From contig NZ_CP117167.1 of the NCBI RefSeq assembly GCF_028596025.1, positions 434,001 to 498,000 on the forward strand: a stretch of DNA of 64,000 nucleotides, given 5' to 3'. Shown one piece after another: positions 51,244 to 59,743 of this stretch. The first letter of the stretch is position 1. Every line of letters begins with the position of its first letter. The notes under the pieces were generated by a model. It made no database searches and was not told the DNA's origin. It was given only the letters and a program-made list of their open reading frames with translations. The position numbers and the translations under genes were made by a program. This DNA is from Mucilaginibacter jinjuensis. GTDB taxonomy: Bacteria; Bacteroidota; Bacteroidia; Sphingobacteriales; Sphingobacteriaceae.

Positions 51244-52029
51244 TTACTTCACGCTTCTTTTTTCCACAATAAAATACCCGGCGATAAACACTACTACGGC
51301 TATAATAAGGCTTACAAAAATTTCCTTATTCCACAGATTAGCATCAAATTGCATGGCTTGTCCTTGTTTGGGCGATATGCCGGTTATGGCCAGCATGGGA
51401 TGTGAATAGGGAAACAGGTAAGCATATTTATAATGAGAGGCGGCGGCTATTACACCTGCTATGGTGCATACAAAGCCGACACCCATCGGCTTTAAAAAGT
51501 CGCTCCAAAGCAGACTGAGCAAAAATTGGATAGATAGGATACCCAGCGACGATAAAAACAATTTAAGGTAAACCTGGAATAGCAGATTGCTTATTGCATA
51601 ATCATTGAACTTTAATTCGGGTTTCAGGAAGCCTAATAAGTTGCCATAGCCAAAGGTTAAAACAGAAAATAATAGCAGGCAAATAAAAACCAGGAACATA
51701 CTGTAAAAGTATTTGGCTGAGTATACTGACCATTTAGATATAGGCAGGCTGAACAATGTTTTCCAGGTGTCGGCCCTGTGTTCAAGGCTGTTTACAGAAT
51801 AGGCTATAAAAATGATATACATGGGTAGCAGTAAACTCCCCATTACATTGAGTATAGAGCCGGCAAACTGGAGCCATAATATCATGGGTTGGGCTGGGCG
51901 CATGTGTACATACGAACCCCATAGTATGAGCGAACAAATAAGCAGCGGCAACAAAATAGCACACCAGAAACCCAACGTTTTGCGGCTCTTATAATATTCG
52001 GAGCGAAATGATAATATAAATCCTTTCAT
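51244..52029 (-). CDS. ABC-2 type transporter permease
   Basis: A 261-residue membrane protein with six predicted helices (first about 18-38 with FWCAILLPLLICSLILWG; others near 48-70, 98-120, 145-165, 178-200 and 235-255). This is the ABC-2 (BcrB/antimicrobial-peptide exporter-like) fold. Its start overlaps the ATPase stop by 4 bases, so both are made together. The partner ATPase and the nearby LytS/LytTR system suggest efflux of an antimicrobial or a cell-envelope-active molecule, an inference. Confidence 0.85.
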   Translation of the reverse strand: MKGFILSFRSEYYKSRKTLGFWCAILLPLLICSLILWGSYVHMRPAQPMILWLQFAGSILNVMGSLLLPMYIIFIAYSVNSLEHRADTWKTLFSLPISKWSVYSAKYFYSMFLVFICLLLFSVLTFGYGNLLGFLKPELKFNDYAISNLLFQVYLKLFLSSLGILSIQFLLSLLWSDFLKPMGVGFVCTIAGVIAAASHYKYAYLFPYSHPMLAITGISPKQGQAMQFDANLWNKEIFVSLIIAVVVFIAGYFIVEKRSVK

Positions 52030-52931
52030 ACCTGGGCTTTTTGGGTAATGGATAAGAAAAGTTGTTCGAGGTCTTTATGCACTTTGCGGATACTGTAAAC
52101 GGTGTGCCCGCCCTCAACCAGTAAGCGGTTGGTTGCGGCCATGGCTGCTTGCGATGTGTAGGGGACCAATAAAATATCCTTTTTAATATCAGCAACAATA
52201 ATTCCGTTTTGAGAAAGGAACTGTGCAGCTACATCGGTATTGGCAACTTCAACCTGTATCATAGGCTGGCTAATGCTTTCCAGGTCTTTCACATCGCCCT
52301 GAAACAACAATTCGCCATGATTAATGATGCCTACATGGGTAGCCATCTTCTCTACCTCAGATAGCATGTGACTCGATACAAACACCGTTTTTTTGTGCTC
52401 GCTTACCAGCTTAATCAGCAGTTCGCGTATTTCAATAATCCCGTTAGGATCTAATCCATTCGTAGGCTCATCCAGAATTAACAAACGTGGATCGGGCAGT
52501 AGTGCTAATGCAATTCCCAATCGCTGTTTCATACCTAAAGAATAATTGCCGGCCTTTTTATCGGCAGCTTCTTCCAACTGCACAAGGTTCAGCATTTCAT
52601 CAACCCGTTTGCGGGATAGTTGTAATAATGATGCTCGGTTTTGTAAGTTTTCTTTGCCGCTTAGGTGGGCATATATGGCAGGTTGCTCTATCAGCGAACC
52701 TATTTGCGATAAAATTTTGATGCGGTTGTGTTGCAGGTCTTCCCCAAAAATAGAAATGCTGCCTTCCTGTGTTTTTAACAGGTTAAGCAGCAATTTTATT
52801 GTGGTTGTCTTTCCGGCGCCATTTGGTCCTAAAAAACCATAAATGCTGCCTTCGGGTACATGAAGTGATAATGACTTTACTACCTGCTGGATGCCAAAGT
52901 TAAATGACAGCCCTTCGGTTTGTATTACCAT
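52026..52931 (-). CDS. ABC transporter ATP-binding protein (BcrA-like)
   Basis: A 301-residue ATPase. Walker A GPNGAGKTTTIK near residue 36, signature YSLGMKQRLGIA near 128, Walker B LLILDEPTNGLD near 147 and H-loop SSHMLSE near 185 mark the domain. A C-terminal extension of about 80 residues (RLLVEGGHTVYSIRKVHKDL, ending LFLSITQK) matches the BcrA/NatA-type ATPase. Start at 52931 (MVIQTEGLSFNFG). The start overlaps the end of the small upstream gene (stop 52925-52927). Confidence 0.92.
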   Translation of the reverse strand: MVIQTEGLSFNFGIQQVVKSLSLHVPEGSIYGFLGPNGAGKTTTIKLLLNLLKTQEGSISIFGEDLQHNRIKILSQIGSLIEQPAIYAHLSGKENLQNRASLLQLSRKRVDEMLNLVQLEEAADKKAGNYSLGMKQRLGIALALLPDPRLLILDEPTNGLDPNGIIEIRELLIKLVSEHKKTVFVSSHMLSEVEKMATHVGIINHGELLFQGDVKDLESISQPMIQVEVANTDVAAQFLSQNGIIVADIKKDILLVPYTSQAAMAATNRLLVEGGHTVYSIRKVHKDLEQLFLSITQKAQV

Positions 52932-53131
52932 ATATTTTGCTGGGCTATAGCACACACAGCTTTAACTACAACAACGCTTTTGTGGAACAGCGAGGTAGCG
53001 TGCACTATGGTATTATCGGCAGCAAATTCTTTGGCTTGTTCTACCTGGTAGTTGATACCCATAACAAGGGCAATCATTACCGGTATTAACAATAATATAA
53101 ATGGGTTAAGGTTAGATACTATCTTTTTCAT
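52925..53131 (-). CDS. Small membrane protein, 68 aa, heading the ABC operon
   Basis: A 68-residue protein starting MKKIVSNLNPFILLLIPVMI, with one membrane helix (about 10-30), then a short periplasmic-looking QVEQAKEFAADNTI and a second hydrophobic stretch (KSVVVVKAVCAIAQQ). I do not recognise a family. It overlaps the ATPase start by 7 bases and is therefore coupled to it. It could be an accessory subunit or immunity-type protein of the transporter. A longer frame from 53164 adds 11 residues and is less likely. Confidence 0.6.
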   Translation of the reverse strand: MKKIVSNLNPFILLLIPVMIALVMGINYQVEQAKEFAADNTIVHATSLFHKSVVVVKAVCAIAQQNIW

Positions 53132-53213
53132 CTCTGTGATTGTTTTGACATAACAAAGGAACATCTAATTATTTTACTACTAAAAACATTTAGACCAACT
53201 GCCAACTATTATA

Positions 53214-53274
53214 GATGAACGGTTAATTACTGTTTATTACCGGTTCGTCGTAACAAAATGCCAGTTCATCGGTC
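53214..53274. promoter_or_regulatory. Candidate operator between ABC operon and LytS/LytTR
   Basis: Three GAYGAAC motifs occur: GATGAACGGTTAAT at 53214 (plus strand), GACGAACCGGTAAT as the reverse complement of 53236-53249, and GATGAACTGG as the reverse complement of 53261-53270. The first two form a partial inverted repeat with a short gap. LytTR regulators bind paired direct or inverted sites of about this size, so it is a plausible site for the downstream response regulator. Confidence 0.4.
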
Positions 53275-53335
53275 AAAGCTGGGTATATATATAATAGCTG
53301 CGGGTTAATTTGATGCTAATATTATCTTAGATGCC

Positions 53336-54346
53336 ATGAAGAGAGGCTGGCAAATATTCTGGCATGTGTTTTTTTGGGTATGTGTAATCTCGTTTTTTGT
53401 ATGGGTAATCCATAGCAATTCAAAAATGAGCTGGCCACAGGTGCTCATCTATTTCCTTGGGTTCGGCATTATTAATATTGGTTTGTTCTACCTCAATTTC
53501 CTGGTTTACATCCCTAAGTTTCTGGATAAGAAGAAGTTTAAAACTTATGCTTTAATTCTTATACCTACGGTTGTTGCTTTGGGTGTTGGTAAATATGGCG
53601 TTGCTTTATTGTTTAAACCTTATATACTGGTTGAAAAAGGGCATGTAATTACCTTTGGGGTTTATTTCTTAAGCACTTTAATTTCCAGTCTGATCTTTAT
53701 TTTTCTGAGCACGGTTTTAAAATTTACGACTGACTGGTTCCTGAACGAACGTGTACAGCGCGATCTGGAAAACCAGCGCTTAACTGCCGAACTATCCTTT
53801 TTGAAATCGCAGATCAATCCGCATTTTCTATTCAATTCGCTCAATACTATTTATTCGCTGGCCTATCAGCAATCTGAAACTACGCCTGAGGCTGTTTTAA
53901 AACTGTCGGAGATTATGCGTTATATGCTTTATGAGTGTAACGATAATAAGGTTGACCTGGATAAAGAGTTAAAATACCTGCAAAACTATATCGATCTGCA
54001 GAAGATCCGTTTTGGTGATAAGGCTTTTATAGATTATAGTGTTATTGGCGAAGTTGACCATCAGCGCATTGTTCCGTTGATTTTAATCTCCTTTGTAGAG
54101 AATGCTTTTAAGCATGGTGTGGCTAACGACCCCGGGCACCCGATTGTATTGGCGCTTACGGTTACCGAAACCAAGCTTAACTTTTATGTACATAATAAAA
54201 AACACCAGCACAACCGCGATGCTGCCGGTGGCATAGGCCTTAACAACGTACAACGCCGCCTTAATTTATTGTATCCGGGTAAATATAACCTCACTATACA
54301 TAACGAGGAGGATACTTATTCTTGTGAATTATCATTAGTTTTATAG
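53336..54346 (+). CDS. LytS-type sensor histidine kinase
   Basis: A 336-residue membrane kinase of the HPK8 (His_kinase, PF06580) group. Four membrane helices (about 7-27, 36-58, 71-94, 105-130) are followed by a coiled segment and the phospho-acceptor His163 in SQINPHFLFNSLNTIYSLAY. The ATPase part shows VPLILISFVENAFKHGV (N box) and GGIGLNNVQRRLNLLYPG (G box). It lacks a large sensor domain, so it probably senses through the membrane, as in antibiotic-responsive systems. Its partner begins 3 bases after the stop. Confidence 0.92.
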   Translation: MKRGWQIFWHVFFWVCVISFFVWVIHSNSKMSWPQVLIYFLGFGIINIGLFYLNFLVYIPKFLDKKKFKTYALILIPTVVALGVGKYGVALLFKPYILVEKGHVITFGVYFLSTLISSLIFIFLSTVLKFTTDWFLNERVQRDLENQRLTAELSFLKSQINPHFLFNSLNTIYSLAYQQSETTPEAVLKLSEIMRYMLYECNDNKVDLDKELKYLQNYIDLQKIRFGDKAFIDYSVIGEVDHQRIVPLILISFVENAFKHGVANDPGHPIVLALTVTETKLNFYVHNKKHQHNRDAAGGIGLNNVQRRLNLLYPGKYNLTIHNEEDTYSCELSLVL

Positions 54347-54348
54347 CC

Positions 54349-55080
54349 ATGATCAGATGCCTGGTAGTTGATGATGAGCCTTTAGCCCTGCATATACTGG
54401 AAGATTATATTTCCAAAGTACCGTTTTTGCAACTGATTAAGGCCACCACAAACCCCATAGAAGCTTTAACTTTAGTACAGGACGGAGGTATTGACCTCGT
54501 GTTTTTAGACGTGCAAATGCCCGAACTAACCGGCCTGCAATTTCTGAAGATTTCTAACGGCAAAGCCAAAGTAATATTAACCACAGCCTATCCGCAATAT
54601 GCTCTCGAGGGTTATGAACTGGATGTGGTTGATTACCTGCTGAAACCAATTGCTTTCGATCGATTCTTTAAATCGGCACAAAAAGCCCAGGGGGTTATTT
54701 TACCTGCTGCTAAACCTGCTGTAAAAGAAGAGCCGCAACCAGCCCAGTACGATGATTTTATGAGCGATTTTATCTTCGTGAAAACAGAGCATAAAATACA
54801 GAAAGTGTACCTGCACGATATTATGTTTATTGAAGGCCTGAAAGATTATATCTCCATTTTCACCCCCGAAGAGCGGATCATCACCCTGCAAAACATGAAA
54901 AAGATGGAAGATGCCCTGCCCGAAAAGCATTTTGTGCGCGTGCATAAATCATACATTGTAGCACTGAACAAGATTGACAGTATTGAGCGCAGCCGCATCA
55001 GCATAGGCGAAAAAGTGATCCCGATTGGTGATACCTACCGCGATTTGTTTTTTGATAAGATAGAGGATAGGAACATATAG
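54349..55080 (+). CDS. LytTR response regulator
   Basis: A 243-residue regulator with an N-terminal receiver (acidic pair DDE at 8-10, phospho-acceptor Asp54 in LVFLDVQMPELTG, Lys99 in YLLKPIAFDRF) and a C-terminal LytTR DNA-binding domain (about 140-238, with FIEGLKDYISIFT, LPEKHFVRVHKSYIVALNKI and GDTYRDLFF). It acts as a transcription activator for target promoters. Position next to the divergent ABC operon suggests that operon as target, an inference. Confidence 0.94.
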   Translation: MIRCLVVDDEPLALHILEDYISKVPFLQLIKATTNPIEALTLVQDGGIDLVFLDVQMPELTGLQFLKISNGKAKVILTTAYPQYALEGYELDVVDYLLKPIAFDRFFKSAQKAQGVILPAAKPAVKEEPQPAQYDDFMSDFIFVKTEHKIQKVYLHDIMFIEGLKDYISIFTPEERIITLQNMKKMEDALPEKHFVRVHKSYIVALNKIDSIERSRISIGEKVIPIGDTYRDLFFDKIEDRNI

Positions 55081-55154
55081 AGATTTCGGATTTCGGAGTT
55101 TCGATTTCGGATTTATCTTTCCAGTCCTTACTCCTTTATCTTTCATCCAGTAAA

Positions 55155-55937
55155 CTATTCCTGTCTTGTCTCTTGCTTCTTATCTCTTGTATCTACCGCA
55201 GGTGGCTGTCCTAAAAACGCCCTGATCTCGTTTTCGGCTTTTAAAACTACTTCTTCGATTGTGCCGCTTTTAGGCTCAATAGGTTCTAGTACGGTAAATT
55301 TGAGGTGTTCGAAAGTACTTAATGGGTATGCGCCGTAACGCACCATTTTCCATGAATTTTCTATGGCGATAGGCACGATCAACGCATCCGGGCATTTCTT
55401 CAAAATGGTAGCAATACCCGCTGCACGGAAAAATTTAACATTACCATTTGGCGAGCGTGTACCTTCGGGAAATATAACAGTCGACCAATTGTTTTCCTTC
55501 ATTCTCGCACCCAGTTTCATTAACTCAGTAATCGACTGGCGCTGATCTTTACGGTCGATATTAGCACCACCACCTACTTTAAGGTTGTAGGAGATGGATG
55601 GGATATTTTTAGTAAGCTCAATCTTAGAAATAAATTTAGCATGATATTTACTCAAACGCCAGATAAGTGGCGGTATATCGTACATGCTCTGATGGTTGGC
55701 TACGAAAATCTTTGGTCTATCAAGTGGCAACGCTTGCTTATTGGTAAAGCTTATAATGTTACCCAACGCGAGGTAGCTGCTGGTAAGGAAAAAATTTAAA
55801 ACATCAACCGAGTATTTATGCGCACGGTATCCAAAAACGCAGTAACAAACCCATTGAATAGGTTGGAAAACGAGAAGTATAAGGCCAAATAATATATAAT
55901 GTATTGGCGTTAAAATAATTCCGAAAAGTCTTTTCAT
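55155..55937 (-). CDS. plsC: 1-acyl-sn-glycerol-3-phosphate acyltransferase-like
   Basis: A 260-residue membrane acyltransferase of the PlsC/LPLAT family, which adds the second fatty acid in phospholipid synthesis. An N-terminal membrane segment (about 7-30) precedes the NHQSMYDIP box (HX4D, about 81-89), the GGGANIDRKD loop (about 122-131) and FPEGTRSPNG (about 154-163), in family order. The last 14 residues (VDTRDKKQETRQE) are encoded by a CAAGA-rich intergenic repeat, so this tail is probably a recent, non-conserved addition. Confidence 0.88.
   Translation of the reverse strand: MKRLFGIILTPIHYILFGLILLVFQPIQWVCYCVFGYRAHKYSVDVLNFFLTSSYLALGNIISFTNKQALPLDRPKIFVANHQSMYDIPPLIWRLSKYHAKFISKIELTKNIPSISYNLKVGGGANIDRKDQRQSITELMKLGARMKENNWSTVIFPEGTRSPNGNVKFFRAAGIATILKKCPDALIVPIAIENSWKMVRYGAYPLSTFEHLKFTVLEPIEPKSGTIEEVVLKAENEIRAFLGQPPAVDTRDKKQETRQE
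55159..55193. repeat. CAAGA-rich repeat forming a protein C-terminus
   Basis: TCCTGTCTTGTCTCTTGCTT continuing CTTATCTCTTGTATC is the reverse form of the dispersed repeat at 19021, 25733 and 44276. Here it lies inside the plsC-like reading frame and encodes its last residues. Confidence 0.6.
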
Positions 55938-55982
55938 AAAGGAGCAAAGTTATGCTTTTGCGCTAAATGCTAAAACAGGTTT

Positions 55983-56546
55983 TTAAGGTAGGCGGTTTTC
56001 TAATATTAAAAGTTGCACACGTAAAACAGCTGCCACGGTAAGCGAGTCGGTTATTTCATTGTTGCACACCATGCGGTACACCTGGTTAAAGGGTACTTTG
56101 TTCACAATCAATTGTTCGGTTTCTTCGGGCTCTGCCTCAAATTGTTCGAGGCCGCGGGCCAGGTAAATAATACCAAACTCATCACTTACCGAATTGGATA
56201 GGTGCATGTGTTGCAACTCTGTCCAGTATTTGGCTTTTAAGCCGGTTTCTTCCAAAAGTTCACGTTTTGCCGCTTCTAATGGGGCTTCATCCAAAGGGCC
56301 TCCGCCTTCGGGCATTTCCCAGCTGTATTGGTTAATGGTAAAGCGGTATTGCCCTACCAAATATGTATTCATCTCATCATCCAACGGAAACACACCAATC
56401 GCCCGGTTCTTAAAATGTACCTTGCCGTATATGCCCGGGTTGCCAGCCGGGTTAAGTACTTTATATTCTGTAAGGCTGATCCATGGGTTATCGTAAACTT
56501 CCTTTTCGCCGGTTACTTTCCAGGGGTTATGGGTTGGGTGGTGCAT
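55983..56546 (-). CDS. NUDIX hydrolase
   Basis: A 187-residue NUDIX protein. The Nudix box spans about residues 87-109 (GGGPLDEAPLEAAKRELLEE followed by TGL), including the REUXEEXGU core REL-LEETGL. FPLDDEMNTYLVGQYRF ahead of it and DEFGIIYLARGLE after it match ADP-ribose/GDP-mannose pyrophosphatases (NudF/NudK-like), which cleave nucleoside diphosphate sugars. The start at 56546 (MHHPTHNPWKVTG) is preferred over an upstream ATG at 56570. Confidence 0.88.
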   Translation of the reverse strand: MHHPTHNPWKVTGEKEVYDNPWISLTEYKVLNPAGNPGIYGKVHFKNRAIGVFPLDDEMNTYLVGQYRFTINQYSWEMPEGGGPLDEAPLEAAKRELLEETGLKAKYWTELQHMHLSNSVSDEFGIIYLARGLEQFEAEPEETEQLIVNKVPFNQVYRMVCNNEITDSLTVAAVLRVQLLILENRLP

Positions 56547-56593
56547 GGGAGTAAAGATAATGATAGGCAAGCCATAATACTTATCCTTCTAAA

Positions 56594-56628
56594 ACAAAAA
56601 AGCGACCCGATATACTCAGGTCGCTTTT
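56594..56628 (-). terminator. Rho-independent terminator of metK
   Basis: Arms AAAAGCGACC / GGTCGCTTTT with an 11-base loop and a minus-strand T-run, about 23 bases past the metK stop. Confidence 0.9.
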
Positions 56629-56650
56629 CTATATCAAAATGAAGTTGATC

Positions 56651-57901
56651 TTATAAACCGAAAGCGGCTTTTACTTTATCAACATAATCCAGTTTCTCCC
56701 AGGTAAACAGCTCCACTTCTCTTTGGATCGATTCGCCGTTTGGGGTATAGAAAGTTTTAGTTACAACTTCGCTTGGTTTACCAAAGTGGCCGTAAGCTGC
56801 AGTTTCGCTATAAATAGGGTTACGCAGTTTAAAACGGGTTTCAATGGCGTAAGGCGTCATGTTAAAAATGCTCTCAACCTTGTTAGCAATTTCGCCATCG
56901 GTTAAGTTTACTTTGCTGCTACCATAAGTATTTACATAAATACCCATTGGCTGTGCAACGCCGATAGCATAAGATACCTGTACCAATACTTCGTTTGCAA
57001 TACCTGCTGCTACTAAGTTTTTAGCAATGTGGCGGGTTGCATAAGCGGCAGAGCGGTCAACTTTCGATGGGTCTTTACCAGAAAAAGCACCACCACCGTG
57101 CGCACCTTTACCACCATAAGTATCCACAATAATTTTACGGCCTGTTAAACCTGTATCGCCATGCGGGCCACCAATTACAAACTTGCCGGTAGGGTTAATG
57201 TGGTATTTAATAGCGTCGTTAAAGAAGTGCGCATATTTAGGGTAACGTGCTTTAACACGAGGAATCAGGATACCAACAATGTCTTTACTGATTTTAGCCA
57301 GCATTGCTTTTTCTTCATCAAAATCATCATGTTGGGTTGAGATAACGATAGCATCGATACGTACCGGCTGGTTGTTATCATCATACTCCAGCGTAACCTG
57401 CGATTTTGCATCCGGGCGTAAATATTTAATGTCTGTATTTTCGCGGCGGATAGCTGCCAGCTCCAGTAATAAAGCATGGGCAATATCCAATGCCAAAGGC
57501 ATGTAGTTATCGGTTTCGCTGGTTGCGTAACCAAACATCATACCCTGGTCGCCGGCGCCCTGCTCTTCTTTGGCAGTACGGTCAACGCCCTGATTGATAT
57601 CAGGTGATTGCTCATGAATAGCCGAAAGCACACCGCAAGAGCTGCCATCGAACATATATTCGCCTTTGGTATAACCAATTTTGTTGATTACATCGCGGGC
57701 AATTTTTTGTACATCAAGGTATGCTTTTGATTTTACCTCACCCGCTAAAATTACCTGTCCGGTGGTTACCAGGGTTTCACAGGCTACTTTTGATTCGGGG
57801 TCGAAAGCTAAAAAGTTATCTATTAATGCGTCTGAAATCTGGTCGGCTACTTTATCTGGGTGGCCTTCTGATACTGATTCTGAAGTGAATAAATAGGGCA
57901 T
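56651..57901 (-). CDS. metK: S-adenosylmethionine synthetase
   Basis: A 416-residue MetK, which makes SAM from ATP and methionine. The N-terminal [20 protein letters not shown] (His in GHPDK), the central ATP-binding [12 protein letters not shown], the [19 protein letters not shown] loop (catalytic Lys, Asp) and [17 protein letters not shown] are all present and in order. The length is slightly longer than E. coli (384), as usual for Bacteroidota. A probable SAM-II riboswitch lies in its 5' leader, so it should be shut down by its own product. Confidence 0.97.
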   Translation of the reverse strand: MPYLFTSESVSEGHPDKVADQISDALIDNFLAFDPESKVACETLVTTGQVILAGEVKSKAYLDVQKIARDVINKIGYTKGEYMFDGSSCGVLSAIHEQSPDINQGVDRTAKEEQGAGDQGMMFGYATSETDNYMPLALDIAHALLLELAAIRRENTDIKYLRPDAKSQVTLEYDDNNQPVRIDAIVISTQHDDFDEEKAMLAKISKDIVGILIPRVKARYPKYAHFFNDAIKYHINPTGKFVIGGPHGDTGLTGRKIIVDTYGGKGAHGGGAFSGKDPSKVDRSAAYATRHIAKNLVAAGIANEVLVQVSYAIGVAQPMGIYVNTYGSSKVNLTDGEIANKVESIFNMTPYAIETRFKLRNPIYSETAAYGHFGKPSEVVTKTFYTPNGESIQREVELFTWEKLDYVDKVKAAFGL

Positions 57902-57974
57902 AATTATTTTTTAAAAATAGATATACGGAAAAATAGGGAAGGAGGCTGCGCAAGGCAAACTTTAAAAAAAGGAG

Positions 57975-58048
57975 CACGGTTTAGCACTTTTTTATGTGGT
58001 TGCAATCCGGTCTTATCAATTGGTATAAGACAAAAAATCAGTCCACTT
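57975..58048 (-). promoter_or_regulatory. Probable SAM-II (long-loop type) riboswitch before metK
   Basis: Read on the minus strand, the leader has P1 as GTGG (58046-58043) / CCAC (57999-57996). Its loop contains CTGATTTTTT, then an inserted hairpin GTCTTAT / ATAAGAC (58031-58025 and 58016-58010), then CGG and TTGCAA (58005-58000). The 3' side has ATAAAAAAG, GCTAAA (57985-57980) and CCG (57979-57977), the last pairing with CGG to form the pseudoknot P2. The TTGCAA and TAAA-GCTAAA blocks are the SAM-binding core of SAM-II. The extra hairpin matches the known long-loop variant. Confidence 0.75.
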
Positions 58049-58056
58049 CCTGTCGT

Positions 58057-58064
58057 CAAAATTA
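58057..58064 (-). promoter_or_regulatory. Promoter of metK
   Basis: Minus-strand TAATTTTG (TAnnTTTG) lies 19 bases downstream of TTTG, matching the Bacteroidota -33/-7 spacing. Its start site should fall near 58050, exactly at the edge of the riboswitch. Confidence 0.75.
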
Positions 58065-58094
58065 AAACATTTTTAATTAAAGCCAAATTACGTT

Positions 58095-58102
58095 TACTTT
58101 TG
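58095..58102 (+). promoter_or_regulatory. Promoter -7 element of the lipid kinase gene
   Basis: TACTTTTG fits TAnnTTTG, 20 bases before the TTG start at 58123. It is divergent to the metK promoter, with about 30 bases between the two -7 boxes. Confidence 0.55.
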
Positions 58103-58122
58103 GCTGCATTATTATAATTAAG

Positions 58123-59010
58123 TTGAAAAAGAAGGCATTATTTATTATTAACCCCATTGCCGGAGGAAAGAGTAAGGATAAAGTACCGGAGTTAATAGCC
58201 CGCTATCTGGATGAAAATATTTTCACCTATCAAATAGCCTACACCCAGGCGCCTGCAGAAGCAAGCACGATAGCCAAACAAGCCATTAATGATTATGATA
58301 TTATTGTAGCAGTAGGCGGCGATGGTACCGTTAATGAAATTGCATCGGCAGTAGCAGGTAGTAAAGCTACGTTTGCCGTTATTCCGTATGGTTCTGGTAA
58401 TGGCCTTTCACGGTTTTTGCATATCCCGATGGATACTGCGGCAGCCATAAAAAACCTTAATTATTTATGTACTGAAACTATTGACGGGGCCAAAATGAAC
58501 GGCAAGTGGTTCTTCAATATGGCAGGCATGGGATTCGATGCTCACATCAGCGCCGTTTTTGCCCAGCAGAAAGAGCGCGGGTTTAGCACTTATTTTAAAT
58601 CATCGTTACAAGAAATAAGCACTTACAAGCCGCAAACCTACCAGCTAACCATTGATGGCAAGCCATACAAACGCGAAGCATTTATGCTAAGTTTTGCCAA
58701 TTCATCACAGTATGGCAACAATGCGCATATCTCGCCCATGGCATCGGTACAGGATGGTTTACTTGATGTTTGTATCATCAAGCCATTTCCGTTGTACCTG
58801 TTTCCGCGTATGGGTTTACGGATGTTTTTTAAAACCGCCGATAAATCAAACTATGTAGAAATTATAAAAGGTAAACAAATAGAGGTAAAGCGATTAGAAG
58901 AAGGCCCTGTACATTTAGATGGCGAACCACAAATATTAGGGGCCGACCTGCATATAGAAGTAGTACCGCATACATTAAATATAATAGTAGGTAAAGGATA
59001 TAAACGATAA
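58123..59010 (+). CDS. Diacylglycerol/lipid kinase family protein (YegS-like)
   Basis: A 295-residue soluble lipid kinase of the DAGK catalytic domain family. [14 protein letters not shown] (residues 7-20) and the phosphate loop [16 protein letters not shown] (63-78) match ATP-binding [15 protein letters not shown] near 92-101 and [15 protein letters not shown] near 130-144 belong to the fold, and the C-terminal [10 protein letters not shown] is the family end. The start codon is TTG at 58123, chosen because of the promoter and the MKKK beginning. Likely role: recycling diacylglycerol to phosphatidic acid. Confidence 0.9.
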   Translation: MKKKALFIINPIAGGKSKDKVPELIARYLDENIFTYQIAYTQAPAEASTIAKQAINDYDIIVAVGGDGTVNEIASAVAGSKATFAVIPYGSGNGLSRFLHIPMDTAAAIKNLNYLCTETIDGAKMNGKWFFNMAGMGFDAHISAVFAQQKERGFSTYFKSSLQEISTYKPQTYQLTIDGKPYKREAFMLSFANSSQYGNNAHISPMASVQDGLLDVCIIKPFPLYLFPRMGLRMFFKTADKSNYVEIIKGKQIEVKRLEEGPVHLDGEPQILGADLHIEVVPHTLNIIVGKGYKR

Positions 59011-59014
59011 GGAT

Positions 59015-59356
59015 ATGGCAAATAAAAACAAACAGGTATTTGGCGTAGTATATTCTACCGATCCCGATTTTCAATACCAGGCAGAAGGTGGTAACAGCCA
59101 GGATACTTTGCCGCCACAGCAGCAGAACCTTAAAATATTTTTAGACCGCAAAGGCGGCAGCAAGCTGGTAACCCGTGTAAATAGCTTTATTGGTACCGAT
59201 GAAGATCTGGAAACGCTTGGTAAAAAGCTAAAATCCAAATGTGGTACAGGGGGCTCTGTTAAAGACGGAGAAATACTGATACAAGGCGATTTCAGGGAAA
59301 AAATACTCGGATTTTTACAGGCCGATGGCTATAAAGCCAAGAAAGCCGGCGGATAA
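59015..59356 (+). CDS. SUI1/eIF1-type translation factor (YciH-like)
   Basis: A 113-residue protein with the SUI1 fold: [20 protein letters not shown] (residues 42-61) and [20 protein letters not shown] (86-105) are the hallmark blocks. YciH homologues in bacteria weaken non-canonical initiation. The N-terminal 40 residues are a variable, Gln-rich extension. It begins 4 bases after the lipid kinase gene and is probably in its operon. Confidence 0.92.
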   Translation: MANKNKQVFGVVYSTDPDFQYQAEGGNSQDTLPPQQQNLKIFLDRKGGSKLVTRVNSFIGTDEDLETLGKKLKSKCGTGGSVKDGEILIQGDFREKILGFLQADGYKAKKAGG

Positions 59357-59743
59357 TTAAGCAAAAAATAAAAGCTGTTTAATTTATTTAATATCTTAGT
59401 CAAAGTATTTCAGGCAGTTAAGTAGCCGGGATTTGATTTAGTAATTGTTTAAAATACACTATATCACCTTAGTTACATACTTTTTGTGGGGTATTGCTTG
59501 TTATTATTAAAAAAAATAGTTTTTATTGTAAAAAATTGTCTGCGGGTAATACAATTTTTTATTCGATTAGCTGTTCTTATTAACGAATTAGAAAAAGTCG
59601 GCTGTCAGTTGTATTAAATAATTATTAAGAATTTCATTTCGGGTTTTTATAATTATAAAATATTAAATTTGTTATCCGCATTAAAGCATGCACATTAATT
59701 AACTTATATTATAAACAAAAACTAAAACTAAAATTAAAAAGTA
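59357..59743. other. Long AT-rich leader region before exbB
   Basis: A 387-base gap with many A/T runs. It has a plausible -7 box TAAATTTG at 59664-59671, 72 bases from the ATG at 59744. Several near-boxes lie upstream (such as TACTTTTTG near 59480), which could mean more than one promoter. No hairpin or coding frame was seen. Confidence 0.4.
59664..59671 (+). promoter_or_regulatory. Candidate promoter of the exbB operon
   Basis: TAAATTTG fits TAnnTTTG. The -33 element is not clear. Confidence 0.4.

Noticed and set aside
53214..53274. Treating the GAYGAAC motifs as a proved LytTR binding site
   Set aside because: Only three imperfect copies exist, spacing is irregular and no experiment or consensus for this regulator is known here; kept as a candidate only.
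59357..59743. A small RNA in the exbB leader
   Set aside because: No stable fold or terminator was found within the AT-rich gap, so there is no support.
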